Shown piece after piece: positions 43,060 through 54,412 of a DNA stretch of 64,000 nt. How positions within the stretch are numbered: position 1 is the first letter of the stretch; each line of letters opens with the position of its first letter. This DNA is from Bufo bufo (lineage: Eukaryota > Chordata > Amphibia > Anura > Bufonidae), in NCBI RefSeq assembly GCF_905171765.1, contig NC_053392.1, positions 412,228,299-412,292,298 of the forward strand, given 5' to 3'. The notes below the pieces were generated by a model that had not been told where the DNA came from, did not search any database, and saw only the letters and a program-made list of their open reading frames with translations. The translations under genes were made by a program, and so were the position numbers.

Positions 43060-43610
43060 CAATTGCTGTTTCATCAGACCAGATAATTTAATTCCCCAAT
43101 TACTTAGTTTAGTAGGGTGGCCAGCACTAGTAAGGTCCTGGTTGTTTCAAATTTCTTCCATTTAAGAATTATGGAGGTCCCTGTGGTTTCATTGCAGCAG
43201 AGATTATTTTATACCTTTCTTCAGATCTGTACCTCATTCCTGTCTCTGGATTAAAGTCAGTTCTTTTCTCCTTATCTCTTGGTTTTTACTCTGATGTGCA
43301 CTGTCAGCTGTGAGACTTTATATAGACAGGGTTATGTCTTTCCAAATCATGCCCAATCAACTGAATTTACCACAGATAATGAAGAGGAATGAGAGGTCCC
43401 TAGAACTAAATTTCAAGTATCATAGTCTGAATACTTATATCCATACAAAATGTGAGTTTTTTTCTTTTTAATAAATTTGCAAACATTTCTAAAATTCTGT
43501 TTTTAGAGTGCAGATTGTTTGGGAAAAACTTTTTTTTATTTTTGCAAAAGCCTGCAATATAAAAACATGTGAAAAAAGTGAAAGGGTCTGAAGATTTTTT
43601 GAATGCACTG
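43060..43610 (-). mobile_element. Tc1-like element remnant, 3' portion
   Basis: It ends gggtctgaag...gaatgcactg at 43610 before TA, a Tc1 terminus. Inside, the minus strand holds a decayed N-terminal transposase gene: the complement of cttccatttaagaattatgg and of tttttactctgatgtgcact corresponds to coding blocks of a common vertebrate Tc1 family. The catalytic half and the other terminus are lost. It is a different lineage from the other Tc1 copies in the window. Confidence 0.7.
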
Positions 43611-43612
43611 TA

Positions 43613-46290
43613 TACAAATACACATATACTTGGCATATACACACATACACACACAACATAATATATTTTTCACTAGTTACTTTAGTGAAATTCTGAAGTA
43701 CAGAAAGAGTGTTAGGTGATGCATAGATATTATTAACATATGCCATTCATTTACATATGTCCCCCAAACATCGCTAACGTATGCACAAGTAGTCCATGAG
43801 ACTCCATCACACCCCAAAATGAATTTGGACAACACATAAGTGAATTGATTCATGACTAACTGGATTACTTCAAAATTTTACAAAACTTTTTCCGCCAAAT
43901 GAATGCAAAGCTTTCCCAATTTGGTTCGGATGAATCACATAAAACCACATACAGCACCATTTTACTGTCCATGTTGGCAGGCAAAACCACAAGGGAGGAA
44001 GGGGGATGGTCATATGACACTGGGTGGAAGTGGGGGTTTGCCCTGTGCCTCAGAGGCTGACAGACAGTCTGGATCAGCTAATCAGGGGAGCAGTAGGCAG
44101 AGATGTACCTGTGCAGAACAAGCAGAACACCATTCTGCATTGTACTTGCAACCTGGAAGGATGATGTTCAGCGGCTGTGTTTGCTAAAATAGTCTGTAGA
44201 CATAAGCCACTGATATACCGTGATAGGGGATAGTATAAGAAGATTATAGGGAGATAATAGCAGATATATTTGGGAAATTTGGGTATATTAAGGGGTTTAA
44301 TAAGGAATAGAGAATGGGGGAGTGAGAACTTTTCAGTATCAGGTGTATTTGCTGCCAGGCTACTGTCAGCTTAGCGTCTGTCAACTAGTTCTAAATTACA
44401 GATAATTATTTCTACACTTCCATACAAATTACATTCTTGCAAGCACCGAGGAGGAGGGGAAAGTTGGTGGAGGAGGAAGAGCAGAAGGCTGAGGAAAATA
44501 AGGTCAATCACGACACCTAATCATTTTAGTGAGGGGAGGAACCCGAAAAAAATGGGTCCTCTGGCACGCTGGCCAGAATGGTAAGTTGTATGCTTGTTTT
44601 GTTACGTAATGACAGGTGTATCATTCACATATAGCAGTTTGATGATTACATAATAGCCATGCTTTTAGAACATCACTATCAAAGCAAAACTGGGAATGCT
44701 TTCCTCCTGCAGAATGCTTTATTACCCGAAAATACTGTGCACGCAGCACGCTGCAGCTTTTGGGAAGCAGGCGCCTGCCCCCAGCATATTTTAGGCCTGT
44801 CTCCGCCCCTCACAGAGTTACTTACCTCCTGCTGTCTCATCTATCACAAACAGCAGAATCCACAGCAGTAGCCAGTTCAGTACATTGGTCTCTCAAGATT
44901 CAATGGCCTCAGTATAAAATATTTCTAACTTACAATGGTTTTTCCTGGGCCATAATAAGTTTAAACTAGACTCAACATTCAATGGCTCAGGCACAGATCT
45001 GTAATACGCCAGATTAGGGGAATTACTATTATTACAATATTTATTGTGTTTCTTATGATTCGGATATAAGCCTGTTGTAATGAAATGTTAACTATCTGTA
45101 GGTGGAGTAAAGCTGGCAGTGCTCTGCATCAGGAATGGAACATACCATTCCATTCCTCCCCCCCCCCCTTGGTAGAAGTGAAGTGAGGCAGCTCATCTGT
45201 GAGGTCCACTACAGGGAGTCTGCAGGGCCCTAGGTCACAGAAGGTCAGCAAGCAACAGTGTATTAGGCAGTAGACTGATCAAGCATCTGAGCTATCAAGA
45301 CTTCGGTGCAAAAGTGGTGGGAAACAAGCTAAGACACCATCACAAAAGTCAGGGCAGGCATAGCTAAAGGTATGCCTATAAACAGGGACATAGCTATAGG
45401 CTTATGGACCCTGGTTCAAGAGTTCAGCTCGGGTCCCCTACCCTCAATACCGATTCCTAATACCAACAAACCTCTGCGCGCCCACCGTGCTCAACGGCAG
45501 TACTAAAATCTCACAGAGAAAATACATTTTAATCTGCATTACAATAATAATGATAGGGATACCATCTAAAAGTAGAGAAAAATAAAAAAAAATCTGAATG
45601 AGATAAAAATGTAGAAAAGGTAACTGTGAGAACACACAGTGGCAGACCTAGGAGCAGAATTTTTTTTTTGTAGTTAGGAGTGTTAATAGTATTTTAAAGC
45701 GCTCTCTTTAATGTATGATATACAAAACCTCTCTCTAATACATTTTCAGTGCAATCATATACAGTATGCATATTGATCATCTTCTATGAGAATAACAGCC
45801 CCCAATTTTCTATGCAATTTTGGGTGGTAATCTAAAATAATTTTTATCATATTTATATAGGAAATATAGGTATTTTACATAAGAACTGGGTTTTCATAAT
45901 CCCACATAATTCCAAAATTAGATATGAGTGATTATTTGACTAGATTTAGACCTAGTGTCCATAATTTACTAGGTGTGTAGTGATGAAACTATTAAACAAC
46001 AAACCAAAAACTTACCTTCAATAAATCTGCAAATTCAATAGACAGCAGTCTTTTATCTTCTTAAACAACCAATAACTGGAAACCAAATTCACCTGTAAAA
46101 TGTAGGAGATTTATTAGCATGTGGATCAATATTCATAAGGTATTATGTTCATTCAAAACAATTGCAACTTACTGGTAACTTGAACAAGGTGAACAGCGTT
46201 CTTGCCATTTTCTATCAGTCATTGATAATGAACGCCAAAACAGTCAACAAAACAAGGAAAGGAAACTGAACAAGTAAAGTTGAATGGTCA
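43613..46290. other. No gene seen; scattered repeat fragments
   Basis: AT-rich DNA. Phrases such as cagggacatagctatagg (45384) and ttacaatggtttttcctggg (44932) look like hAT termini or other old repeats, but I cannot pair ends. A C-run lies at 45159-45169. Short frames here have no recognisable domains. Confidence 0.45.
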
Positions 46291-46484
46291 TCCTATGAAA
46301 AGAAGAGGGACAGTTAATACTGGAATATATATATTAGACAATCCAAGTTTTAGAAGCATCTGCCATCACTTTCAATACACACAGAACCAATAAACCATGT
46401 ATGTGTATCTTAGAGAGTGTTTTAAAAATGCTATAATGCTTTAAGAAATATATCCTATGAAAAGAAGAGGGACAGTTAATACTG

Positions 46485-46524
<40 letters not shown>

Positions 46525-46636
46525 CAATCCAAGCTTTGTAAGCATCTGCCATTACTTTCAATACACACAGAACCAATTAACCATGTACAGTATGTGTATC
46601 TTAGAGAGTGTTTTTATAATGCTTTAAGAAATATTT
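46291..46636. repeat. Tandem duplication of 162 bp with expanded (TA)n
   Basis: Copies begin tcctatgaaaagaagaggga at 46291 and 46453. The second carries an (AT)n run at about 46486-46521 where the first has only tatatatat, which accounts for most of its extra length. Confidence 0.92.
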
Positions 46637-47199
46637 TTACTGTAGTCATCTCTGTGAAATACACATCTATGTTCAGGGTTATAGATGGCCTTGCGGTTCG
46701 CCCCGGCGGTCGTTTCACGGCGAACTTTGCTCGTTCGCGATTCGCCGAACATGCGAACATATGGCAATATTCGCACGCACCATATTTTTTGCATAGCGCC
46801 GTACTTTGACCCATGACACAATCAGGAGGGACAGGACAGCGAACTGGGACATTTCAGCACATGGACAACCCCCCAACCCTATAACAGAACCCGATCTGGC
46901 AGCCATTTTACATTATGTGTTTTGCCAGTGTAGGGAGAGGTTGCATTTTGGAGCAGGGACAGTTAGGGACACCAAACGCTAGCTAATAGGGCCACAAAGT
47001 CCTTTTAAGGACTGTTATAGGTGTGCTATCGATAGGTGTGATATAGAGGGGTGTGATATAGTTATAATAGAATTATATTATAGTGTATTTGTATTGTGCA
47101 GCAGTTGTGTGCAGTTCTGCTCCGATACCGCAGCTAGATAGAGGGACAAATGCTATTGGAGTAACTAATTGCAACGGGTGTGATATAACTGTTGCCCCC

Positions 47200-47652
47200 C
47201 AAAAAACTGCTTGAGGGCTGCAATATACCTTCTTTCACAAAATCCTGATTCAGGGGTGCTATATACCTGTTTCCGCCAAATGCTGATTGAGGGGTGCTAT
47301 ATACCAGTTTCCACCAAATACTGATTGAGGGGTGCTTTATACCTGTTTCCGCCAAATACTGATTGAGGGGTGCCATATACTTTCTTCCACAAAATACTGA
47401 TTGAGGGGTGCTATTGCTATATACTTTCTATCACCAAATACTGATTGAGGGCTGCGATACACCTGCTTCCACAAAATACTGATTGAGGGGTGCCATATAC
47501 TTGTTTCTGCCAAATACTTATTGAGGGGTGCTATATACCTGTTTCAGCCAAATACTCATTGAGGGGTGCTATATACCTTCTTCCACCAAATACTGAAATA
47601 CTGATTGAGGGCTGCGATACACCTGCTTCCACAAATTACTGATTGAGGGGTG
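47200..47652 (+). repeat. 39-bp minisatellite, first block
   Basis: Units like tgctatatacctgtttccgc followed by caaatactgattgagggg, with variants (gattgagggctgcgatacac), run up to the LTR insertion. The array resumes at 53799 and 55374. Confidence 0.9.
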
Positions 47653-48581
47653 TGTGGCGAAACCAACCTCGCCACTGGGTTTTGGAGGGGCCTGGCTACC
47701 AGCCTCTTGCCCCAGGATTATGGGCCCTCTCATCAGCCCATGCAAAACTTAAACCCCATGGCGATTTGACTGTGTTTGTGGCATCTGAGCGCTCAGATCC
47801 AAACCATATGGGGACATGTGGGGTTTTGAGATGTGTGACAGAACCATCTGTCTGTGTAATTGTATTGTATGTTATGTGAGGGTACCCAGTTAGCTCATTT
47901 TATTGTATTCATGTTGTCTGAGTGCCATTTACCTAATAATATGCACTCAGACTTGAGCTGTCTGGGAATGTGTTAAATGTCTATGTGTATTGTAAAGGGT
48001 GGCACATTGTATGTTTGAGTAAGTGATGTCTGTTCCATTGTCCCCACGTGTGTATGGGCCATTCCCCTTTGTCCTGAGAGATAATTGGATTACTCCCCGA
48101 TTGTCTCCAGGACAGAGAGGAAGAAACCATGATGCATTGTGGGGATGTGTTGTAATATATTGATTGGTTGTATTTCAAAACCCTGTGGGCAGTACTATGT
48201 TTTTGGTTTGTGAATAAAAGAGGCTGTATGTGAAGTACAGTCAGTTCCTGTTTTATCCTTCATCATGTTGAGGCTGATGTTTGGGTAACTGATCGACGCT
48301 GGGGATTGCTATACGCTGGGAGATTTGCTATACTCCCCTGGCTATAACTACTAGCTCTTTTAAGAGCTGTTCCTGCTCTCTGGTTTTAGGAGAGGTTCAC
48401 CCACTGGATACTTGTCGTAGGTCCAGGGTGGGTAGGAGACGGTGAGACCTCAACCAAGCTTCGGTGGTTCGTGGGGTCTGCAGTGCGTACGGTGTCAAGT
48501 GGAGTGCTTGGAGTCCTCGGAAAGCACTAGGAGCAACTATCAACGGAGGTACCCGGTCGGGGTCATAGGCGTTCCGTTACA
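47653..48581 (+). repeat. Family A LTR 1
   Basis: TGTGGCGAAACC...GTTCCGTTACA, 929 bp. AATAAA lies at 48213-48218. It differs from LTR 2 at about five places, for instance ccaaacc for ccaagcc near 47800 and ttgtctcc for tttactcc near 48104. Confidence 0.95.
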
Positions 48582-48583
48582 TT

Positions 48584-48602
48584 TGGTGGCAAGCAGTGGG
48601 AT
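48584..48602 (+). other. tRNA-Leu-like primer binding site, family A copy 1
   Basis: tggtggcaagcagtgggat starts two bases after the LTR. From memory, it is complementary to the 3' end of a vertebrate tRNA-Leu (AAG/TAG type, ...ATCCCACCGCTGCCACCA), with one extra A and one mismatch. The second copy of the dimer has the same site at 50909. Confidence 0.7.
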
Positions 48603-48696
48603 GGCGTCCTAGTGTGAGGAGACACCGTTCGTGGATTTACTAAATTGAGGGCAATGCTAGTATCCGTACAGCGCCCCTAGCTACAGTAGGATGTAA

Positions 48697-50094
48697 TCGG
48701 CTAGTCTTCGGACAGCGTTCTATGATGAGGAGGAGGAGGCAGCCGCAGACTACAGGGATGCAGACAGAAAGGAAGTCTGGTATGATGCCCTGGAAAATGC
48801 CCAGCGGCGGCGAGGTGAGAGTCTCCCCAGTTATGAGCAGCGGCTACAGAAGCGTGTGGCGATGCGGATGGGTCTCTTGGGAGAGCAGCCCCTGGATGAG
48901 TGGGTAACAGAGCTCCAGAACCTGGTATGTAAGGAGCTTTGGCTAGAGGACGCTTACCAGGCCCTAAGGTGGCATGTCATTCAACATTCCCCCTGGATGG
49001 CTGAGCACGACAGACCCGAGGGTGAGGAGTTTGATGGACCGGGGTTACTATGGGATGCCTTGGAGGAGGACATTGATCTTGGCAGCACGGAGGAGTCTAG
49101 GTTTTGGGATATCTACGACTACCGGATGGGCATGCATGTTTATGCTGACGGAAGGGAGGTGAGCAAAGACATGACCCACCTGGTAACAAGGGAGTGGGAG
49201 CTGGAGCAGACCTACCAACACCTGCTCAGCTCCATTCATCCCCAACCTACTCGACAAGCAGAGCCAGATCTGCCCTCCTGCAACTGGGAAGACTTGCCGG
49301 CGATACCCCCTGCTTCCCTACCAACTCCCAAAGTAGGGAACTTCATTGACTGGTTCTGGGAAGACCTCCCGATGGCAGGTGGAGATGGGACCGAGGTCTC
49401 TCCACCGGCCCTACAGAGATGCTGGATGGCCGGTTCAGATCCCCCACCAACCCTGCAGAAATGCCAGAAGGAGGAGGTAAGCGATTCCTCCTCTCCACAG
49501 CCGATCTGCAACAAGGTCCTGGGGATAGGATTCCCTGACCACATCCCAGTAGAAGAGCTGGCATCTGGGCAGAGGGCAGTCAGCCTCTGCCCTCCTCTAT
49601 CCTCTTATCTAGAGCCTGACTCCCCACAGGCTACCCCAGCAGAAGAGCTGGCATCTGGGCAGAGTGCAGTCGGCCTCTGCCCTCCTCTATCCTCTTATCC
49701 AGAGCCTGACTCCCCACAGGCTACCCCAGCGGAAGAGCTGGCATCGGGGCAGAGCGCAGTCAGCCTCTGCCCACCAAGTACCTACAGCTCCAAGCTAGAG
49801 AGCAACAAGGAAGCAAGGAGTAGCAGATGCCCCCTCAACAGCTGGGGACATTCAGAACAGAGCCAGGCCCCAAAATTCAACAGGTCCAGTATTGGGTTGT
49901 GGGAGGACTGCCAGACTAACTCAGGTACTGACCGTGAGGTCAGGTATCTGGTTAGTCTTCCCTGGGAGGGGGAGATATGTGGCGAAACCAACCTCGCCAC
50001 TGGGTTTTGGAGGGGCCTGGCTACCAGCCTCTTGCCCCAGGATTATGGGCCCTCTCATCAGCCCATGCAAAACTTAAACCCCATGGCGATTTGA
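48697..50094 (+). CDS. Gag-position ORF of family A, copy 1 (start lost)
   Basis: Open from after TAA 48694 to TGA 50092-50094. The first in-frame ATG is 48862, inside the conserved part. The related ORF at 57107 starts MSQYSV; the aligned position here (about 48654-48660) has lost the ATG and is followed by stops, so translation from the normal start is not possible. The product is Trp-rich and acidic (LWLEDAYQALRWHV, PWMAEHDRPEGEEFDGPGLL), followed by about three 40-residue repeats (AEELASGQ, AVSLCPPLSSYPEPDSPQ) and a tail VRYLVSLPWEGEICGETNLA encoded across the polypurine tract into the LTR. I do not recognise a capsid or zinc knuckle. By position it is gag. Confidence 0.6.
   Translation, partial: SASLRTAFYDEEEEAAADYRDADRKEVWYDALENAQRRRGESLPSYEQRLQKRVAMRMGLLGEQPLDEWVTELQNLVCKELWLEDAYQALRWHVIQHSPWMAEHDRPEGEEFDGPGLLWDALEEDIDLGSTEESRFWDIYDYRMGMHVYADGREVSKDMTHLVTREWELEQTYQHLLSSIHPQPTRQAEPDLPSCNWEDLPAIPPASLPTPKVGNFIDWFWEDLPMAGGDGTEVSPPALQRCWMAGSDPPPTLQKCQKEEVSDSSSPQPICNKVLGIGFPDHIPVEELASGQRAVSLCPPLSSYLEPDSPQATPAEELASGQSAVGLCPPLSSYPEPDSPQATPAEELASGQSAVSLCPPSTYSSKLESNKEARSSRCPLNSWGHSEQSQAPKFNRSSIGLWEDCQTNSGTDREVRYLVSLPWEGEICGETNLATGFWRGLATSLLPQDYGPSHQPMQNLNPMAI
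49963..49977 (+). other. Polypurine tract, family A copy 1
   Basis: gggagggggagata immediately precedes LTR 2. It primes plus-strand DNA synthesis in LTR elements. It is also coding (PWEGEI). Confidence 0.8.
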
Positions 50095-50906
50095 CTGTGT
50101 TTGTGGCATCTGAGCGCTCAGATCCAAGCCATATGGGGACATGTGGGGTTTTGAGATGTGTGACAGAACCATCTGTCTGTGTAATTGTATTGTATGTTAT
50201 GTGAGGGTACCCAGTTAGCTCATTTTATTGTATTCATGTTGTCTGAGTGCCATTCACCTAATAATATGCACTCAGACTTGAGCTGTCTGGGAATGTGTTA
50301 AATGTCTATGTGTATTGTAAAGGGTGGCACATTGTATGTTTGAGTAAGTGATGTCTGTTCCATTGTCCCCACGTGTGTATGGGCCATTCCCCTTTGTCCT
50401 GAGAGATAATTGGATTACTCCCCGATTTACTCCAGGACAGAGAGGAAGAAACCATGATGCATTGTGGGGATGTGTTGTAATATATTGATTGGTTGTATTT
50501 CAAAACCCTGTGGGCAGTACTATGTTTTTGGTTTGTGAATAAAAGAGGCTGTATGTGAAGTACAGTCAGTTCCTGTTTTATCCTTCATCATGTTGAGGCT
50601 GATGTTTGGGTAACTGATCGACGCTGGGGATTGCTATACGCTGGGAGATTTGCTATACTCCCCTGGCTATAACTACTAGCTCTTTTAAGAGCTGTTCCTG
50701 CTCTCTGGTTTTAGGAGAGGTTCACCCACTGGATACTTGTCGTAGGTCCAGGGTGGGTAGGAGACGGTGAGACCTCAACCAAGCTTCGGCGGTTCGTGGG
50801 GTCTGCAGTGCGTACGGTGTCAAGTGGAGTGCTTGGAGTCCTCGGAAAGCACTAGGAGCAACTATCAACGGAGGTACCCGGTCGGGGTCATAGGCGTTCC
50901 GTTACA
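49978..50906 (+). repeat. Family A LTR 2 (shared, central)
   Basis: 929 bp. It serves as 3' LTR of the first internal region and 5' LTR of the second. It shares its variants (ccaagcc, gccattcacc, tttactcc) with LTR 3 rather than LTR 1. Confidence 0.95.
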
Positions 50907-51021
50907 TTTGGTGGCAAGCAGTGGGATGGCGTCCTAGTGTGAGGAGACACCGTTCGTGGATTTACTAAATTGAGGGCAATGCTAGTATCCGTACAGCGCC
51001 CCTAGCTACAGTAGGATGTAA

Positions 51022-52419
51022 TCGGCTAGTCTTCGGACAGCGTTCTATGATGAGGAGGAGGAGGCAGCCGCAGACTACAGGGATGCAGACAGAAAGGAAG
51101 TCTGGTATGATGCCCTGGAAAATGCCCAGCGGCGGCGAGGTGAGAGTCTCCCCAGTTATGAGCAGCGGCTACAGAAGCGTGTGGCGATGCGGATGGGTCT
51201 CTTGGGAGAGCAGCCCCTGGATGAGTGGGTAACAGAGCTCCAGAACCTGGTATGTAAGGAGCTTTGGCTAGAGGACGCTTACCAGGCCCTAAGGTGGCAT
51301 GTCATTCAACATTCCCCCTGGATGGCTGAGCACGACAGACCCGAGGGTGAGGAGTTTGATGGACCGGGGTTACTATGGGATGCCTTGGAGGAGGACATTG
51401 ATCTTGGCAGCACGGAGGAGTCTAGGTTTTGGGATATCTACGACTACCGGATGGGCATGCATGTTTATGCTGACGGAAGGGAGGTGAGCAAAGACATGAC
51501 CCACCTGGTAACAAGGGAGTGGGAGCTGGAGCAGACCTACCAACACCTGCTCAGCTCCATTCATCCCCAACCTACTCGACAAGCAGAGCCAGATCTGCCC
51601 TCCTGCAACTGGGAAGACTTGCCGGCGATACCCCCTGCTTCCCTACCAACTCCCAAAGTAGGGAACTTCATTGACTGGTTCTGGGAAGACCTCCCGATGG
51701 CAGGTGGAGATGGGACCGAGGTCTCTCCACCGGCCCTACAGAGATGCTGGATGGCCGGTTCAGATCCCCCACCAACCCTGCAGAAATGCCAGGAGGAGGA
51801 GGTAAGCGATTCCTCCTCTCCACAGCCGATCTGCAACAAGGTCCTGGGGATAGGATTCCCTGACCACATCCCAGTAGAAGAGCTGGCATCTGGGCAGAGG
51901 GCAGTCAGCCTCTGCCCTCCTCTATCCTCTTATCTAGAGCCTGACTCCCCACAGGCTACCCCAGCAGAAGAGCTGGCATCTGGGCAGAGTGCAGTCGGCC
52001 TCTGCCCTCCTCTATCCTCTTATCCAGAGCCTGACTCCCCACAGGCTACCCCAGCGGAAGAGCTGGCATCGGGGCAGAGCGCAGTCAGCCTCTGCCCACC
52101 AAGTACCTACAGCTCCAAGCTAGAGAGCAACAAGGAAGCAAGGAGTAGCAGATGCCCCCTCAACAGCTGGGGACATTCACAACAGAGCCAGGCCCCAAAA
52201 TTCAACAGGTCCAGTATTGGGTTGTGGGAGGACTGCCAGACTAACTCAGGTACTGACCGTGAGGTCAGGTATCTGGTTAGTCTTCCCTGGGAGGGGGAGA
52301 TATGTGGCGAAACCAACCTCGCCACTGGGTTTTGGAGGGGCCTGGCTACCAGCCTCTTGCCCCAGGATTATGGGCCCTCTCATCAGCCCATGCAAAACTT
52401 AAACCCCATGGCGATTTGA
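51022..52419 (+). CDS. Gag-position ORF of family A, copy 2 (start lost)
   Basis: Same frame and damage as copy 1, exactly 2325 bp downstream (one LTR plus one internal region). I see only two amino-acid differences by eye: Lys to Glu (CQKEEV to CQEEEV) and Glu to Gln (HSEQSQ to HSQQSQ). The shared loss of the start shows that the lesion predates the formation of the dimer, or that both copies descend from one damaged template. Confidence 0.6.
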   Translation, partial: SASLRTAFYDEEEEAAADYRDADRKEVWYDALENAQRRRGESLPSYEQRLQKRVAMRMGLLGEQPLDEWVTELQNLVCKELWLEDAYQALRWHVIQHSPWMAEHDRPEGEEFDGPGLLWDALEEDIDLGSTEESRFWDIYDYRMGMHVYADGREVSKDMTHLVTREWELEQTYQHLLSSIHPQPTRQAEPDLPSCNWEDLPAIPPASLPTPKVGNFIDWFWEDLPMAGGDGTEVSPPALQRCWMAGSDPPPTLQKCQEEEVSDSSSPQPICNKVLGIGFPDHIPVEELASGQRAVSLCPPLSSYLEPDSPQATPAEELASGQSAVGLCPPLSSYPEPDSPQATPAEELASGQSAVSLCPPSTYSSKLESNKEARSSRCPLNSWGHSQQSQAPKFNRSSIGLWEDCQTNSGTDREVRYLVSLPWEGEICGETNLATGFWRGLATSLLPQDYGPSHQPMQNLNPMAI

Positions 52420-53793
52420 CTGTGTTTGTGGCATCTGAGCGCTCAGATCCAAGCCATATGGGGACATGTGGGGTTTTGAGATGTGTGACAGAACCATCTG
52501 TCTGTGTAATTGTATTGTATGTTATGTGAGGGTACCCAGTTAGCTCATTTTATTGTATTCATGTTGTCTGAGTGCCATTCACCTAATAATATGCACTCAG
52601 ACTTGAGCTGTCTGGGAATGTGTTAAATGTCTATGTGTATTGTAAAGGGTGGCACATTGTATGTTTGAGTAAGTGATGTCTGTTCCATTGTCCCCACGTG
52701 TGTATGGGCCATTCCCCTTTGTCCTGAGAGATAATTGGATTACTCCCCGATTTACTCCAGGACAGAGAGGAAGAAACCATGATGCATTGTGGGGATGTGT
52801 TGTAATATATTGATTGGTTGTATTTCAAAACCCTGTGGGCAGTACTATGCTTTTGGTTTGTGAATAAAAGAGGCTGTACGTGAAGTACAGTCAGTTCCTG
52901 TTTTATCCTTCATCATGTTGAGGCTGATGTTTGGGTAACTGATCGACGCTGGGGATTGCTATACGCTGGGAGATTTGCTATACTCCCCTGGCTATAACTA
53001 TGTGGCAATGTGAACATTGAGGTGTTGTTTCCCCAGGTTCCAGTCCGGGACTTAGGGCATGCTCATGTCCAGGGATCCTATTTAATCCTGCTAATGGATC
53101 CTGGGTGTGTCTCACTCTGGAGAGTGTGCAGACAGAGGCCTGGTGAGGCTCTGTCAGTGTGGTCTCAGCTAGGCAAGGCTGAGGGGCCACGAGGCTATGC
53201 AATAGCCTGGACTTTGGGGGACTCAGCGACACCCAGGAACAAGCATTGAAAGGTCAGAGTCAGGAGGACTGCTAGACAACAACCCCCTCCAAAGGTACTG
53301 CATTTGTTACAGCCTGAGGGCTGGTGGACTGTATGTCTGGGGTAAGCCGCACCTGGTTCCATGTGTGAACGCTATCGTATAGCCGAGTTAGGGATACGAT
53401 GTTTATTATGTTTAGGTAGAGCCCAGACGGGCAGGCTTTTGTTTTATGCCATGTTGTGTATGAAGAGTGTAAAATAAATTGCACTGTTTGGACCTGAAAC
53501 CCAGTGGTTATGAAGATCCTTGTGAGAATGACCCCCGAATAAGAGGCAATCCCTTACAACTACTAGCTCTTTTAAGAGCTGTTCCTGCTCTCTGGTTTTA
53601 GGAGAGGTTCACCCACTGGATCCTTGTCGTAGGTCCAGGGTGGGTAGGAGACGGTGAGACCTCAACCAAGCTTCGGCGGTTCGTGGGATCTGCAGTGCGT
53701 ACGGTGTCAATTGGAGTGCTTGGAGTCCTCGGAAAGCACTAGGAGCATCTATCAACGGAGGTACCCGGTCGGGGTCATAGGCGTTCCGTTACA
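52303..53793 (+). repeat. Family A LTR 3, interrupted by a solo LTR
   Basis: 929 bp of family A sequence split at 53000/53563. It carries private changes (actatgcttttgg, ctgtacgtgaag, ggatccttgtcg, gggatctgcag, tcaattggag). Confidence 0.93.
53001..53558 (+). mobile_element. Solo LTR of another family
   Basis: 558 bp from TGTGGCAATGTG to CCCTTACA with TSD acta (52997-53000 and 53559-53562) and AATAAA at 53473-53478. No internal region. It presumably arose from a full insertion by LTR-LTR recombination after the dimer was in place. The terminal bases resemble family A only at TGTGGC and TTACA. Confidence 0.88.
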
Positions 53794-53798
53794 GGGTG

Positions 53799-54410
53799 CT
53801 ATTGCTATATACCTTCTTCCACCAAATACTGATTGAGGGCTGCGATACAGCTGCTTCCACAAAATACTGATTAAGGAGTGTTATATACCTGTTTCCTCCA
53901 AATACCGATTGAGGGGAGCTATATACTTGTTTCTGCCAAATACTGATTGAGGGGTGCCATATACCTTCTTCCACTAAATACTGATTGAGGGGTGCTATTG
54001 CTATATACCTTCTTCCACCAAATACTGATTGAGGGCTGCGATACACCTGCTTCCACAAAATACTGATTGAGGGGTGCCATATACCTGTTTCCGACAAATA
54101 CTGATTGAGGGGTGCTATATATCTGTTTCCACCAAATACTGATTGAGGGGTGCCACATACCTTCTTCCACAAAATACTGATTGAGGGGTCCTATTGTTAT
54201 ATTCCTTCTTCCACCAAATACTGATTGAGGGCTGCGATACACCTGCTTCCACATATACCTGTTTCCTCCAAATACCGATTGAGGGGAGCTATATACCTAT
54301 TTCCGCCAAATACTGATTGAGGGATGTTATATACCTGTTTCCGCCAAATAATGATTGAGGGGTGCCATATACCTTCTTCCACTAAATACTGATGGGGTGC
54401 TATTGCTATA
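53799..54410 (+). repeat. 39-bp minisatellite, second block
   Basis: It continues the array interrupted by the LTR dimer. Units such as ccatataccttcttccac then aaatactgattgagggg, with some carrying an extra ctattg. Confidence 0.9.
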
Positions 54411-54412
54411 TA

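Larger units (their letters stand above)
47653..53793 (+). mobile_element. Tandem dimer of a gag-only LTR retrotransposon (family A)
   Basis: The structure is LTR (47653-48581), internal (48582-49977), LTR (49978-50906), internal (50907-52302), LTR (52303-53793, interrupted). LTRs are 929 bp each, the third also being 929 bp once its 562-bp insertion is removed. The 5-bp direct repeat gggtg flanks only the outside (47648-47652 and 53794-53798), so the whole dimer occupies one integration site. Internal regions are 1396 bp, nearly identical, with a primer site, one ORF and a polypurine tract but no protease, RT or integrase. Confidence 0.95.

Noticed and set aside
43613..46290. Possible host exons in the least repetitive stretch
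   Set aside because: No frame has recognisable domains, splice-site pairs around coding-like sequence, or codon bias. I see no support for a host gene.
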